Shown: one piece after another, positions 34,627 through 43,441 of the stretch
Layout of the letters: each line of letters starts with the position of its first letter
Numbering within the stretch: position 1 is the first letter of the stretch
Assembly: GCF_017592555.1 (NCBI RefSeq)
Contig: NZ_JAGFNS010000022.1
Span: forward strand, 76,983-140,982
Length of the DNA stretch: 64,000 nt
Origin: Actinoplanes flavus
GTDB lineage: Bacteria; Actinomycetota; Actinomycetes; Mycobacteriales; Micromonosporaceae
Reading direction: 5' to 3'
The notes under the pieces: model-generated
Seen by the model: the letters and a program-made list of their open reading frames with translations, nothing else
Told to the model about the DNA's origin: nothing
Databases searched by the model: none
Position numbers and translations under genes: made by a program

Positions 34627-37436
34627 CGTCCCTGTCCCCCTCTGTCGGTCGGGGCGACGAGAACGGCCAGCAACCGCAGTAGCGGCTCCCCGTCGGTCGC
34701 CAACCGTCCGATCAGTTCCTCCTGCTCAGCCACCGTCGCCTCGACCGCGCGCTTGCGGCGGGTCTTCTGGCCCGCACTCGTCTGGTCGTCGTCGAACAGG
34801 CTGCCCTGCACCCACCGTTGAAGCTGCTGGCGGTAGTCGCGGATCGGCTTCTCTGCGATCAAATCCCAGCGCTGCCGCTCGCCGGCCAGGTGGACGCGCG
34901 CGGCGGCGATCGCGGCCGGCACCGATTTCTGGAGGTGCTCCAGGTCGAGGGGCGACAGCGGGTTGGTCATCTCTGGACCGACCTGCCCTGCGGCGAGAGC
35001 GTCGGACAGCGGCCTGATCGCGGGTTTCCCGTCGAGGCCACTCACTGCCATCCAGTCGACCACGGTCGGTTGCCCGAGACGGTTGCAGTAGACACCTTGG
35101 ACCAGGTACGTCGGCTCCTCCACGTCCGCGATCAGCACCGGGGCCTGCTGGCGGCCGAGCCGGAGCAGAACCTTGTCGACCAGCCAATCGACCATCGGGT
35201 GCACGTCGCTGACGAAGGTGACGTCCGGCCATGCGGTCTTGCTGAGCCGCCGTGCCTGCCCAAGTTTCTCCTGGGCGAGGTGTCGGTCGAAGGTGACCCG
35301 CAGTCGCAACCCTCGCTCGGTGCGCTGTGCCGCGAGATAGGAACGCGGGAGGTCGGACAGCCGGGATGTGAGATCCGGTGGGACGTCGAAACTGAGCAGA
35401 CCCGGCTCACGACGCAAACCGATGGAATCCTCGGCCGCATCGAAGACCTCGGCCAATGCCTGGTCGACGAAAGCCTCGGTGCTCTCGAACAGAGTCGGGA
35501 TGCTCGCCTTGGGCGGTGTCGGGCTGGTCGGAGTCTCGCCCACGCCGCCCAGCAGGTCGGCCAGCACGTCACGTTCCTCGACCGCCTCCAGCGACTGTTC
35601 GACGGTCTTGCCGGCCAGCAGGTCCTGGACGAGACGGCGTTCCTCTCGTTCCGGAAGGTACTCACCGGTGACCGCTTCGGCGGTGCCGAGGCTCCGGTGC
35701 GCTGCTTCCTCTCGTTTGAGGAGGTGTTCGGCGACCGACCGGTCGTCGAGCGTGTCCTTCGTCGCAGAGGTGAGGATCAGCGCGTCGAACTGTGGCTTGT
35801 GTCGCTGCCCGTACCGGTCGATTCGACCGTTGCGCTGCTCGATCCGGATCAGGCTCCACGGCAGGTCGTAGTGGACCAGGTGGTGACACTGGGTGTGCAG
35901 GTTGACACCCTCGGAGGCGATGTCGCCGGTGAGTAGGACCCTGACGTCGCTGCCGGCGAGGGAGAACTCCTCGACGATCTGTTGCTGTTCGGTGTCCGTC
36001 CGCCCACCGTGCATGACGCGGATGGCGGACTTGGACAGCCCGAGGCGAGCAGGAAGCGCCTGGGCGAGCCATTCGAGGGTCGACACCCGCTCAGAGAAGA
36101 CCACGACGCGGGTGCTGCTCTTCGCCCCGACGCCGATTTCGGTCAGCCGGGCGACAAGGGCCGACAACTTCGCCGAGTCGTTGTCCGACATCGCGCCGGT
36201 GAGCTTTTGCAAGCGAGTCAACGCGGCACGCTCGACGGGATCGGTGCAGCTCGACGAGCCGAGTCGGTTACCCACAGTGTCGGCCAACGCACGGTGCGAG
36301 GACAGAAACGCCTTGACCATCGTGTACGGCAGCAGGCGCCGACCCGCGCCGGTGCTGACACCGTCCTTGGCCAGCCAAGTAGTCGTCAGCTCCTGGAAGA
36401 CGGCCTCTTCCGCCGGTGTGGCCTCGCAGTGCGTCGGTACCGATGGGCCTCGGTCTGCCCACTGTTCACCGATCTGGTCGCGCACCTCCGGGCTGATCTT
36501 GGTGCGACGCATGTAGACGTGGGCGATGTCCGCTGCTGTGTAGTTGTCCCGGTCAGCGATGGCGGCGGGATCGAGCAGCCTGATCAGGTCGGCGAAGGAG
36601 CGCTTGTCGCCGTTGTGCGGTGTCGCGCTCGCCAGCAGCAGCGCGTCACTGTGGGAGGCGAGTAGCCGGGCCAGCCGGTTGCGCAGGCTGGTTCCGCCGA
36701 TCAGGTTGTGCGACTCGTCGATGACGACCGCATCCCACCAGACGTTCTTCAGATGGTGTTCGTACTCGGCGACCCGCTTCAGTGTGTCGATCGAGATGAT
36801 GATCCGCCGGAAGTAAGTGAATGGGTTCCGGCCTGCTGGGATCTCGCGCTGGATGCGCTCAAGGCCGCTGGAGTCGAGTCGTACCAGCGGGATCGAGAAA
36901 CGGGTCCACATCTCCCGCTGGAACTGATCCAGAATGTGCTGCGGGGTGACGACGAGCATCCGGTCGCCTCGGCCGCGGCGCACCAGCTCGGCGAGGAGCA
37001 TGCCGATCTCCAGGGTCTTACCCAGTCCCACCACATCAGCAAGCAGGATGCGCGGGCGCAACGCGGAGAGCGCGAGTTCGGCTGGCCGCTGCTGGTAGAC
37101 CAGTGGATCGGCGACGAAACTTCCGGACAACGCCAGGCCAGGCTGCGAACGTGGCAGCGGCGTCCGGCGCAGTACCGCCTCCAGAAAGAGGCGACTACGC
37201 CGGAACCTCGGTGAGTTGTCGGTCACCAGCAGGGTGTCCTCGGGACGAAGCACCTCGACGTTGTCGATTTCCGTGAAGAACGTGGCCGGCATGTCGCGCA
37301 CGTACTCCGAGACCCCGATCGCCTCGATCTTCGTACCGTCGTGGTCCGTCGGGGCCGCTCGTTTGACCAGCCACTCCTCGTCGCGTACGAGGATCCGCGC
37401 TCCTGGCGGAAATGGTGACCGGGGTTCCGTGCTCAT
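34623..37436 (-). CDS. SNF2-family helicase (DrmD-like)
   Basis: A 937-aa SF2 helicase/translocase. Walker A is ADVVGLGKTLEIGM (about residues 133-146) and the DExx box reads VVIDESHN (about 237-244). Motif III is ASATPHNGDK. The C-terminal lobe has VVFSERVSTLEWLA, GDIASEGVNLHTQCHHLVH and RNGRIDRYGQRH (about 535). The order fits the helicase of class 1 DISARM (DrmD), which also sits before an adenine methylase gene. It would translocate on double-stranded DNA. The C-terminal ~250 residues are less conserved. It begins 44 bp after the kinase gene and ends in a 4-bp overlap with the methylase gene. Confidence 0.88.
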   Translation of the reverse strand: MSTEPRSPFPPGARILVRDEEWLVKRAAPTDHDGTKIEAIGVSEYVRDMPATFFTEIDNVEVLRPEDTLLVTDNSPRFRRSRLFLEAVLRRTPLPRSQPGLALSGSFVADPLVYQQRPAELALSALRPRILLADVVGLGKTLEIGMLLAELVRRGRGDRMLVVTPQHILDQFQREMWTRFSIPLVRLDSSGLERIQREIPAGRNPFTYFRRIIISIDTLKRVAEYEHHLKNVWWDAVVIDESHNLIGGTSLRNRLARLLASHSDALLLASATPHNGDKRSFADLIRLLDPAAIADRDNYTAADIAHVYMRRTKISPEVRDQIGEQWADRGPSVPTHCEATPAEEAVFQELTTTWLAKDGVSTGAGRRLLPYTMVKAFLSSHRALADTVGNRLGSSSCTDPVERAALTRLQKLTGAMSDNDSAKLSALVARLTEIGVGAKSSTRVVVFSERVSTLEWLAQALPARLGLSKSAIRVMHGGRTDTEQQQIVEEFSLAGSDVRVLLTGDIASEGVNLHTQCHHLVHYDLPWSLIRIEQRNGRIDRYGQRHKPQFDALILTSATKDTLDDRSVAEHLLKREEAAHRSLGTAEAVTGEYLPEREERRLVQDLLAGKTVEQSLEAVEERDVLADLLGGVGETPTSPTPPKASIPTLFESTEAFVDQALAEVFDAAEDSIGLRREPGLLSFDVPPDLTSRLSDLPRSYLAAQRTERGLRLRVTFDRHLAQEKLGQARRLSKTAWPDVTFVSDVHPMVDWLVDKVLLRLGRQQAPVLIADVEEPTYLVQGVYCNRLGQPTVVDWMAVSGLDGKPAIRPLSDALAAGQVGPEMTNPLSPLDLEHLQKSVPAAIAAARVHLAGERQRWDLIAEKPIRDYRQQLQRWVQGSLFDDDQTSAGQKTRRKRAVEATVAEQEELIGRLATDGEPLLRLLAVLVAPTDRGGQGR

Positions 37437-37480
37437 GTGTCTCGCATCCGTGATCGCTTGTGGCTATCTGTCCGGGCTCG

Positions 37481-38533
37481 TTAGAAAGCCGCGTCCCGGG
37501 CGTATGCGGTCCGGAGTTCGTCGGCGAGCCAGCTCACGTCCACCTCCGCTGGTTTGGGCTTCGGCGGCTCGGTAGCCGGGTCCGGTCGGTCTCCGGCATC
37601 TTCCGGGTCGGCGCGCGGATCCGACAACTCGGGCGGTACAACGATCGGTGGCGGCGCGTCGAACGTCGCCTTGATCAGGCGTCGACGAATAGCCGGCACG
37701 GACTGTCCGCTTGCCTTGGCCAGGGCGATGAGCTGGTCGTGCACCACCTTCACGCCAGGCCGGGCAGTCGGCTCGTGAGCGAGCATCAGGCCGAGAAGCG
37801 GCACCAGCTCCGGCGGCGCTCCGGTCAGGTCGGGCTGGATTACGGGGTCGCTGATGCGGTGGGCCATCACGATGCCGCCCGGCCCCGGATACAGCAGGCG
37901 CCCCGTAACCGCGTAGGCGAGCGTCGCGCCGAGTGCATACACATCTGTGGACGCGTCCAGGTCGTTCTCGGCTCGTACCTGCTCGGGTGACATATACGCC
38001 AGGGTGCCGATCCAGTGACCAGGTTCGGTCACCTGGTGGTCGGGGTCCAGGAGCACCTTTGCCAGCCCGAAGTCGATGACCTTGGGGCCGTCTTTACCGA
38101 GCAGGATGTTCTGCGGTTTGAGATCCCGGTGCAGGACGCCGGCCTCGTGAATCTTGCCCAGGCCGTCGGCCAACTGGGCGCCGAGCATGGCTGCCAGGGT
38201 GACATCCAACGTTCCCGAACGCTCCACGTGCCGCTTGAGCGTCGGCCCCTCGATGTACTCAACCGCCAGCCAGGGTGGCTCGTCATCCAGACCGGCACCC
38301 TCGAATCGCGCGACCCGGGCGCCGTACACGGTCTTTAGGTTGACGACCTCCAAGGCGAAGCGTTCCCGGAAGTCCGTGTCGTCGAGCAGCTGGCTTTTGA
38401 TCACCTTGACGGCTACCCGGTCTGCCGTCGGTGAGACGCCGAGAAAGACCTGTCCCATGCCGCCGGCTCCCAGCCGGCCCACGATCTTGTAGGGGCCGAC
38501 TTGCTGCGGGTCCTCAGTTAGCAAAGCCTCCAT
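37481..38533 (-). CDS. Hanks-type Ser/Thr protein kinase, first gene of the defence operon
   Basis: A 350-aa cytoplasmic kinase. The catalytic domain spans about residues 12-265: Gly-rich loop GRLGAGGMGQVFLG, Lys in VAVKVIK, catalytic loop HRDLKPQNILL, DFG in VIDFGLAKV, and APE-type MSPEQ. A Pro/Asp-rich tail of about 85 residues follows, with no membrane helix, unlike PknB. The ATG at 38533 is preferred over a GTG at 38554. It is the promoter-proximal gene, 44 bp ahead of the SNF2 gene. A kinase heading a methylase-helicase operon recalls PglW in the Pgl system, but this protein is far smaller and lacks PglW's extra domains. A switch that activates the system by phosphorylation is plausible inference. 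Confidence 0.88.
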   Translation of the reverse strand: MEALLTEDPQQVGPYKIVGRLGAGGMGQVFLGVSPTADRVAVKVIKSQLLDDTDFRERFALEVVNLKTVYGARVARFEGAGLDDEPPWLAVEYIEGPTLKRHVERSGTLDVTLAAMLGAQLADGLGKIHEAGVLHRDLKPQNILLGKDGPKVIDFGLAKVLLDPDHQVTEPGHWIGTLAYMSPEQVRAENDLDASTDVYALGATLAYAVTGRLLYPGPGGIVMAHRISDPVIQPDLTGAPPELVPLLGLMLAHEPTARPGVKVVHDQLIALAKASGQSVPAIRRRLIKATFDAPPPIVVPPELSDPRADPEDAGDRPDPATEPPKPKPAEVDVSWLADELRTAYARDAAF

Positions 38534-38753
38534 GCCACCGCCCCGCGTCCGCACTCATGGGAGGTCGAAACGTATCATGCCCCGTCACAGAAGGTCACTG
38601 CGGTTTCCTGTGGGACGGAGCTATACCAGACGTAACGGCAATTTTAGCGACGAAAAGAGCGCCTACTGAGCTTCTGGAGTCGAGGTCACTCTCATGTCCA
38701 CATCGCCACTTTGGGTGATTCCTGCCGGTTCGGTCGTACTATCTAGTTAGGGC

Positions 38754-39299
38754 ATGCGATACGGGGACGGTGGCGGGGTCGGCCCGCAGCAACGCGCCCG
38801 CCGGGAACAGGTACGACGGCAAGCAGCACGAATGTTCGCCGCCGGAGTGAGCGCACCACAGGTAGCCGCGGAGTTGGAAATCTCCACGAAGTCCGCCTAC
38901 GCCTGGCGGCGGGCCTGGAAGGCCGGCGGTGAACAGGCCCTGGCCTCCAAAGGGGCACCCGGACCCGACCCAGTGCTGTCCGCCGCCCAGGTGCAGAAAC
39001 TGATCGCCAAGCTGGAACAAGGCCCGGCCGCGGCCGGCTGGAACGAAGACCAGCGCTGGACCCTGGCCCGGGTCCGCACCCTCATCGGCCGGATGTTCCA
39101 CCTCACCGTCAGCATCGCCACCGTCTGGGAGACACTGCGCCGCGCCGGCTACACCCCACAACAACCGATCAGCCGCGCCGCCGAACGCGACGAACAGGCC
39201 ATCGAACACTTCAAGCGCTACCAATGGCCCGCGGTAAAAGAGTCGCGCGCAGGCTGGGCGCGTGGATCTGCTTCGCCGACGAATCCGGCATCTCGCTGA
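38754..39299 (+). CDS. IS630 transposase, first frame (DNA-binding part)
   Basis: A 181-aa frame holding the N-terminal helix-turn-helix region (MFAAGVSAPQVAAELEIS, then TKSAYAWRRAWKAGG) and the winged-helix/linker part ending around EHFKRYQWPA. It shares 76 bp with the second frame, which is in the -1 phase. The overlap includes GTAAAAG (about 39234-39240), where a slip of one base back on the A run would join the frames. This is the usual programmed arrangement for IS630 members. The tail past that site is probably not the main product. Confidence 0.85.
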   Translation: MRYGDGGGVGPQQRARREQVRRQAARMFAAGVSAPQVAAELEISTKSAYAWRRAWKAGGEQALASKGAPGPDPVLSAAQVQKLIAKLEQGPAAAGWNEDQRWTLARVRTLIGRMFHLTVSIATVWETLRRAGYTPQQPISRAAERDEQAIEHFKRYQWPAVKESRAGWARGSASPTNPASR

Positions 39300-39817
39300 G
39301 ACCAGCCCGGGCCCGCACCTGGGCCCGGCGAGGCAACACCCCGATCGTCACCGTCGCCGGCCGCGGCGGCCGCAAACTCTCCCTCGCCGGCATCGTCGCC
39401 TACCGCGACGGCCACCAGCCGCGCATCATCTACCGCACGATGGTCCACCGAGGACGCAAAGGCGAACCGAAAGGCTTCGGCGAAGACCACTTCACCGAAC
39501 TGCTCGACGCCACCCACCAACACCTCGACGCACCGATCATCCTGCTCTGGGACGGACTACCCCAGCACAAGTCCGCCAAGATGCGCGCCCTGATCGCCGC
39601 CCGACCATGGCTACGCGTCTACCGGCTCCCCGGCTACGCCCCCGAACTCAACCCCGTCGAGAACATGTGGTCCAGCCTCAAACGCGGCATGGCCAACCTC
39701 GCCCCCGGCGGCATCGACGACCTACTCCGCATCGCCAAGAACCGGCTCAAACGGATGCAGTACCGGCCTACCCTCGCCTACGGATTCCTCGCCACCAGCG
39801 GACTGGCCCCACCCTGA
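39224..39817 (+). CDS. IS630 transposase, second frame (DDE catalytic part)
   Basis: A 197-aa frame with the catalytic RNase H-like fold. The acidic triad is visible: Asp in CFADESGISL, Asp in LLWDGLPQHKS and Glu in LNPVENMWSSLKR. As a -1 frameshift fusion with the upstream frame it would give a transposase of about 350 aa, normal for the family. The internal ATG at 39224 could also give a separate product. The sequence has no internal stop and the element looks recent and possibly active. Confidence 0.88.
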   Translation: MARGKRVARRLGAWICFADESGISLRPARARTWARRGNTPIVTVAGRGGRKLSLAGIVAYRDGHQPRIIYRTMVHRGRKGEPKGFGEDHFTELLDATHQHLDAPIILLWDGLPQHKSAKMRALIAARPWLRVYRLPGYAPELNPVENMWSSLKRGMANLAPGGIDDLLRIAKNRLKRMQYRPTLAYGFLATSGLAPP

Positions 39818-39882
39818 CCCTGACCTCAAAAGCTCAGTAATCCGTTGCGCTCCTCGCACCGTGCCGCCGCTACACAGGGGCA

Positions 39883-40368
39883 TCACGATGAGTTGCGAGC
39901 GCCAGCAGTGACGCTTCTGCCGTTCGGAGGCTGATCCAGAAGGTGGAGGAACTCGTCCTGCCGGTGCCAGCTCGTGCGGAGCACCGGCTCGGCGTCGGCC
40001 AGCGGGATGAATCGACAGGTGACGTCAAGACCGGTGTCCCATACGCCCTCATCGCCGATCATGACGTGAGTCCAGGTGTCGCGGATTTCTGTGGTGGTGA
40101 GGTGGAAGTAGATGCTGATGTACGGGTCGCCGGTGTTGTAGGTGCCTTGTTGGACGCCGACGACGCCGTGTAGTTCGAGCGGGCCGGTGATACCGGTTTC
40201 CTCGACGGCCTCCCGAATGGCTGCGGTGTCGGGCCGTTCGCCTGGTTCAACTCCGCCACCGGGCAGGTGGATGCCGGCGTCGGGGTGGGCGGGATAGTCG
40301 AAAACGAGTAGTTGCGGGCCAGCAGGGGTCGTGCGGGTGACGTACGAGGTGGCGCGGATCCGGGTCAT
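39883..40368 (-). CDS. NUDIX hydrolase
   Basis: A 161-aa protein with a near-perfect Nudix box: GGGVEPGERPDTAAIREAVE followed by ETGI, matching Gx5Ex7REUxEExGU. It would hydrolyse a nucleoside diphosphate linked to another group. Upstream residues RIRATSYVTRT and the sandwich strands around it are typical of stand-alone Nudix folds. The ATG at 40368 was chosen because an extension to 40452 adds only low-complexity sequence. It sits alone just downstream of the IS630 element, whose right end is about 45 bp from its stop codon. The substrate cannot be inferred. Confidence 0.88.
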   Translation of the reverse strand: MTRIRATSYVTRTTPAGPQLLVFDYPAHPDAGIHLPGGGVEPGERPDTAAIREAVEETGITGPLELHGVVGVQQGTYNTGDPYISIYFHLTTTEIRDTWTHVMIGDEGVWDTGLDVTCRFIPLADAEPVLRTSWHRQDEFLHLLDQPPNGRSVTAGARNSS

Positions 40369-40568
40369 GTTGTTGTCAACGTCGGGCGGCCTGCTGGGAC
40401 TCGCCGTCGATTGATGAGCTTCGGAAACCGCGGTAGCACCGAGAGTGCCCACGGGCGCCCCACATGCTGCAGGACCTCGGCGTGACGGTCGCCGTGGGCG
40501 ACCCTCCTCTTGAGCTGCTGGAAGTTACGGACAGCGCAGCGGCGTCAATACTCGGAGCTACTGCTCAC

Positions 40569-41180
40569 TCACGATCTTGGTGTGCGCTGCATCGGATAAA
40601 GCGCCGGGCCATCCGAGAGAGAGAACGTAGGCCGTGGAAGGTAGCCGTGCCGGGCGTAGAGGCGCCGATTTCGTACTCCGGTGGCTTCGAGGTGAGCCGC
40701 TGTTCCGGTGGCGTCGAGCCGGGCGTGGTGGTGTTGGAGCAGAGTGCCGCCGAGGCCGTGTCGTTGCTGGTCGGGGTGTACGGCGAGGAAGGCGAGGTAG
40801 TGGTGTGGCTGGTCGCACGGGTGGTGGTCGTGCATGGTCTGTTCGAGGGTGGCGAATCGCTGGTGGAATCGGCCGGTGATGTCGGCGAGCCGCTGCGGGT
40901 AGTCCGGCAGTTCGGGTAGCGGTCCGGCGTCGATGGGATACCAGATGGCTACGGCCGTGGCGTCCGCGGTCATTTCCACCTGCCCGTGGGTGAGGGCGTG
41001 TTCGACGTGCAGGGCGAAGTAGTGCGGGTAGATGCGGGCGCGGGTGTCGAGGTGCGGGATGAGCCAGTCGGCGAGGTCGCCGTGCAGGAACGCCTCGGCC
41101 AGTAGTTCGCTGACCGTCTGCTGGTCGGCGGGGGTCGCGGTGCGGATGGCCAGCTGCGGGTGGGTGCGCATGGCGGTCAC
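40569..41180 (-). CDS. GNAT-family N-acetyltransferase
   Basis: A 203-aa protein with a GNAT fold: N-terminal IRTATPADQQTVSELLAEAF, then the acetyl-CoA-binding segment LAFLAVHPDQQRHGLGGTLL (Q-R-x-G-x-G signature) and the C-terminal strand RRLYARHGYLP. It resembles acetyltransferases that act on small metabolites or toxins. The GTG at 41180 overlaps the permease stop by 4 bp; the ATG three codons later is an alternative. Coupling to the APC permease and the GPP34 gene suggests a transport and modification unit, possibly self-protection for the nearby biosynthetic operon, which is inference. Confidence 0.88.
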   Translation of the reverse strand: MTAMRTHPQLAIRTATPADQQTVSELLAEAFLHGDLADWLIPHLDTRARIYPHYFALHVEHALTHGQVEMTADATAVAIWYPIDAGPLPELPDYPQRLADITGRFHQRFATLEQTMHDHHPCDQPHHYLAFLAVHPDQQRHGLGGTLLQHHHARLDATGTAAHLEATGVRNRRLYARHGYLPRPTFSLSDGPALYPMQRTPRS

Positions 41181-42673
41181 CGCCCGACCCGTGTCGGTGG
41201 GCGTAGGTCGATGGTGGTGCTGTTGGCTCCGTGGCCGATCGCCGCGTACGACTGCGGTCGAATGGTCTTGAGGATCAGCGCCCAGACGATGCCTGCCGCT
41301 GCGGCGACGGCGTAGGTGGCGGGTAGTTGCCAGCTCAGGCTGGAGGTGGGGTCGACGCCGAGCAGGGTGGCGAACTCGTCGAGCGTCACGATCACCACCA
41401 GGGCGAGTCCGATGGCTGCGGTGAACGGTGCGAGCAGGGTGCGGCCGGGGCCGAGGTGGTCGCGGTTGCCGGGTGCGGTGAAGTAGACGGCGACGGCCAT
41501 GGAGGTGGCGGTCATGAGGAGCAGGACGCCGAGGCCGCCGAGGACGGTGAGCCAGAAGAACAGCCGGACGATCGGGTCCCAGCCGGCGATGGCGTAGATG
41601 GCAAGCACAATCGCCGCGAGACCCGTCTGTACCAACGATCCGGTCAGCGGAGCTCGGGAGCGGGGGCTGGTGCGGCCGAGGATCGCGGGGAGGACGCCTT
41701 CGCGGCCGAGGGCGAAGAAGTAGCGGGCGGCGGTGTTGTGGAAGGCCAGCAGCGCGGCGAACAGGCTGGTCACGAACAGCAGATGCCCGAGATCCACGAC
41801 CGTCTGCCCGAGATACGGCGCAACGAGGGTGAAGATCAGTTCGGTGCCCTGGGCGCGGGCTTGGTCGACGATGTGGGTGGGCCCGGTGGCTACCGACATG
41901 GCCCAGGCGCAGAAGGCGTAGAGCAGGCCGATGATGGTCAAGGCCAGGTAGGTGGCGCGGGCGACGGTGGTGTGGGGGTCTTTGGATTCCTCGCTGAACA
42001 CGGCGGTGCCTTCGAATCCGACGAACCCGGCTATGGCCACGGCGAGAGCGGCACCGATCCCGGCGGTGATCACGTTGCCCGGTGCGAGGGTGGTGAACGA
42101 GATGCCTCCGGGTGCCGGGTGGGTGACGTGGACGGCGGCGAAGATGACCGCGACGGCGATCTCGGCGATCAGCAGGGTGGCCAGGATGCGGCTGTTGAGG
42201 TCGATGCGGCGTACGCCGAGCAGCCCGACGATCGCCCATGCGGCGTAGGCGCACAGCCACCACGGCAGGTGCAGGCCGGTGCGGTCGTCGAGGAACTGGG
42301 CGAGGACGGCGCCGAAGCCGCCGTAGAGGCCGATCTGCATCGTGTTGTAGGCCAGCAGGGCGACGAACGCGGCGCCGACGCCGGCGGGTTTACCGAGGCC
42401 GTGGGTGATGTAGGTGTAGAAGGCGCCGGCGTTGAGCACGCGCCGGGACATGGTCACGTAGCCGACGGAGAACAGGGCGAGCAGCAGGGCGACGAGCACG
42501 TACGCGATCGGGATGCCGGTGATCCCGGTGACGGCGAACCCGGTGGTCGCGCCGCCCGCGACGACGGTCAGCGGCGCGGCGGCCGCCATCACGGTGAACA
42601 CCAGTGGCCACACACCCAGGCGGCTGCGCGCGAGGGTAGCGCTGACCGTGTCGGCGGAATGCTGAGCAGGCAT
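41177..42673 (-). CDS. APC-superfamily amino acid permease
   Basis: A 498-aa protein with about 12 to 13 membrane helices. The N-terminal GVWPLVFTVMAAAAPLTVVA and the helix with AGFVGFEGTAVFSEESKDP are diagnostic of APC amino acid transporters. The latter contains the conserved Glu of helix 6 and the FxGFE motif. An AAAGGGA ribosome site lies about 8 nt before the ATG. It follows the GPP34 gene by 31 bp and overlaps the acetyltransferase gene. Its place beside a biosynthetic cluster fits import of an amino acid precursor or export of an amino-acid-like product. Confidence 0.92.
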   Translation of the reverse strand: MPAQHSADTVSATLARSRLGVWPLVFTVMAAAAPLTVVAGGATTGFAVTGITGIPIAYVLVALLLALFSVGYVTMSRRVLNAGAFYTYITHGLGKPAGVGAAFVALLAYNTMQIGLYGGFGAVLAQFLDDRTGLHLPWWLCAYAAWAIVGLLGVRRIDLNSRILATLLIAEIAVAVIFAAVHVTHPAPGGISFTTLAPGNVITAGIGAALAVAIAGFVGFEGTAVFSEESKDPHTTVARATYLALTIIGLLYAFCAWAMSVATGPTHIVDQARAQGTELIFTLVAPYLGQTVVDLGHLLFVTSLFAALLAFHNTAARYFFALGREGVLPAILGRTSPRSRAPLTGSLVQTGLAAIVLAIYAIAGWDPIVRLFFWLTVLGGLGVLLLMTATSMAVAVYFTAPGNRDHLGPGRTLLAPFTAAIGLALVVIVTLDEFATLLGVDPTSSLSWQLPATYAVAAAAGIVWALILKTIRPQSYAAIGHGANSTTIDLRPPTRVGR

Positions 42674-42704
42674 ACAAGAGTCCCTTTCGAGTGGGTCGGA
42701 CGGG

Positions 42705-43430
42705 TCAGCGGCGGGTGATGATCGCGTCGCCGACGGCGGCCTCGGTGTGGGCCAGCAGCTCCCGCACCGGGGCGGGCGCGGTGGTGACGGCGGCGCGGAG
42801 TCCGGTTTCGAGGTCGGCGGCGTGGCCGAGCAGGACCGTCCGGTACAGGTCGGTGGCCAGGATCAGGCCGCCGAGGAGGGTGTCGAACCCGTCCAGCGGT
42901 TGGCCTTTCTGCAGGCGACCGGAGAGGCGGGCCCAGGGCCAGGCGGCGGTGTTCATGTCGGTCGGTACGTAGCGCACCCGCCGCCCGAGCAGTCGTCGCT
43001 CGGTCGTCTTGCGGAGGTGTCCGGCCCGGCTGAGCCGTTCGGCGACGTCCTGATGGGCGGTCCGGGCGAGGTAGGCCAGCCAGGTCCGGACCGGCAGGGC
43101 GGCTCGTTCGGCGGCCAGCCGGTCCAGGACCGTGTGCGCGAGCGCGTCGATCGGCGGCTCCGTGTCCACGATCATCACCTGCCCGCCCGGCAGCGCGAGC
43201 CGCTTCGCGAGCACCAGCTCGGCCAGCAGAGCGGCGGCCAGACCCAGACCGGTGACGTGCTCGTCGAGCAGTGGACGGCCGTCGTGGTCGCGGTGGGCGA
43301 GCCGGAACAGGTCGTCGGCGACCAGCGGCCAGGTCGGCCGTCGTGGTCCGGCCTGCCATCCCGCGCCTGCGGTGTGCCGGCCCCGGGTCGGCGCGGAGCC
43401 GTTCGGATATGCGGTGTTGATGTACGCCAT
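42705..43430 (-). CDS. GPP34 (GOLPH3-like) family protein
   Basis: A 241-aa cytoplasmic protein of the Golgi phosphoprotein 3 (GPP34) family, common in actinomycetes. Family features: LVADDLFRLAHRDHDGRP near the start, GLGLAAALLAELVLAKRL, a basic region LRKTTERRLLGRRVRYVPTD, and GFDTLLGGLILATDLYRTVL. Eukaryotic members bind phosphatidylinositol 4-phosphate and keep glycosyltransferases in the Golgi; the bacterial role is not established. Only the GPP34 fold is claimed here. The ATG start lies 11 bp after a possible small ORF. It leads the operon with the APC permease and GNAT genes. Confidence 0.88.
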   Translation of the reverse strand: MAYINTAYPNGSAPTRGRHTAGAGWQAGPRRPTWPLVADDLFRLAHRDHDGRPLLDEHVTGLGLAAALLAELVLAKRLALPGGQVMIVDTEPPIDALAHTVLDRLAAERAALPVRTWLAYLARTAHQDVAERLSRAGHLRKTTERRLLGRRVRYVPTDMNTAAWPWARLSGRLQKGQPLDGFDTLLGGLILATDLYRTVLLGHAADLETGLRAAVTTAPAPVRELLAHTEAAVGDAIITRR

Positions 43431-43441
43431 GGCCAGACCGC

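Larger units (their letters stand above)
38664..39839 (+). mobile_element. IS630-family insertion sequence
   Basis: About 1.18 kb. Ends are inverted repeats: TACTGAGCTTCTGGAGT at the left and, read inward on the other strand, TACTGAGCTTTTGAGGT at the right. The outermost TA on each side is the duplicated TA target typical of IS630/mariner elements. It contains two overlapping transposase frames. It lies between the defence operon promoter and the NUDIX gene, so it does not break a recognisable gene. Confidence 0.85.

Noticed and set aside
17909..38533. Calling the operon a complete DISARM or a Pgl/BREX system
   Set aside because: Separate DrmA, DrmB and DrmC genes are absent, and so are PglZ, PglY/BrxC and BrxL. 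Only the SNF2 helicase and methylase resemble class 1 DISARM, and the kinase only loosely recalls PglW.
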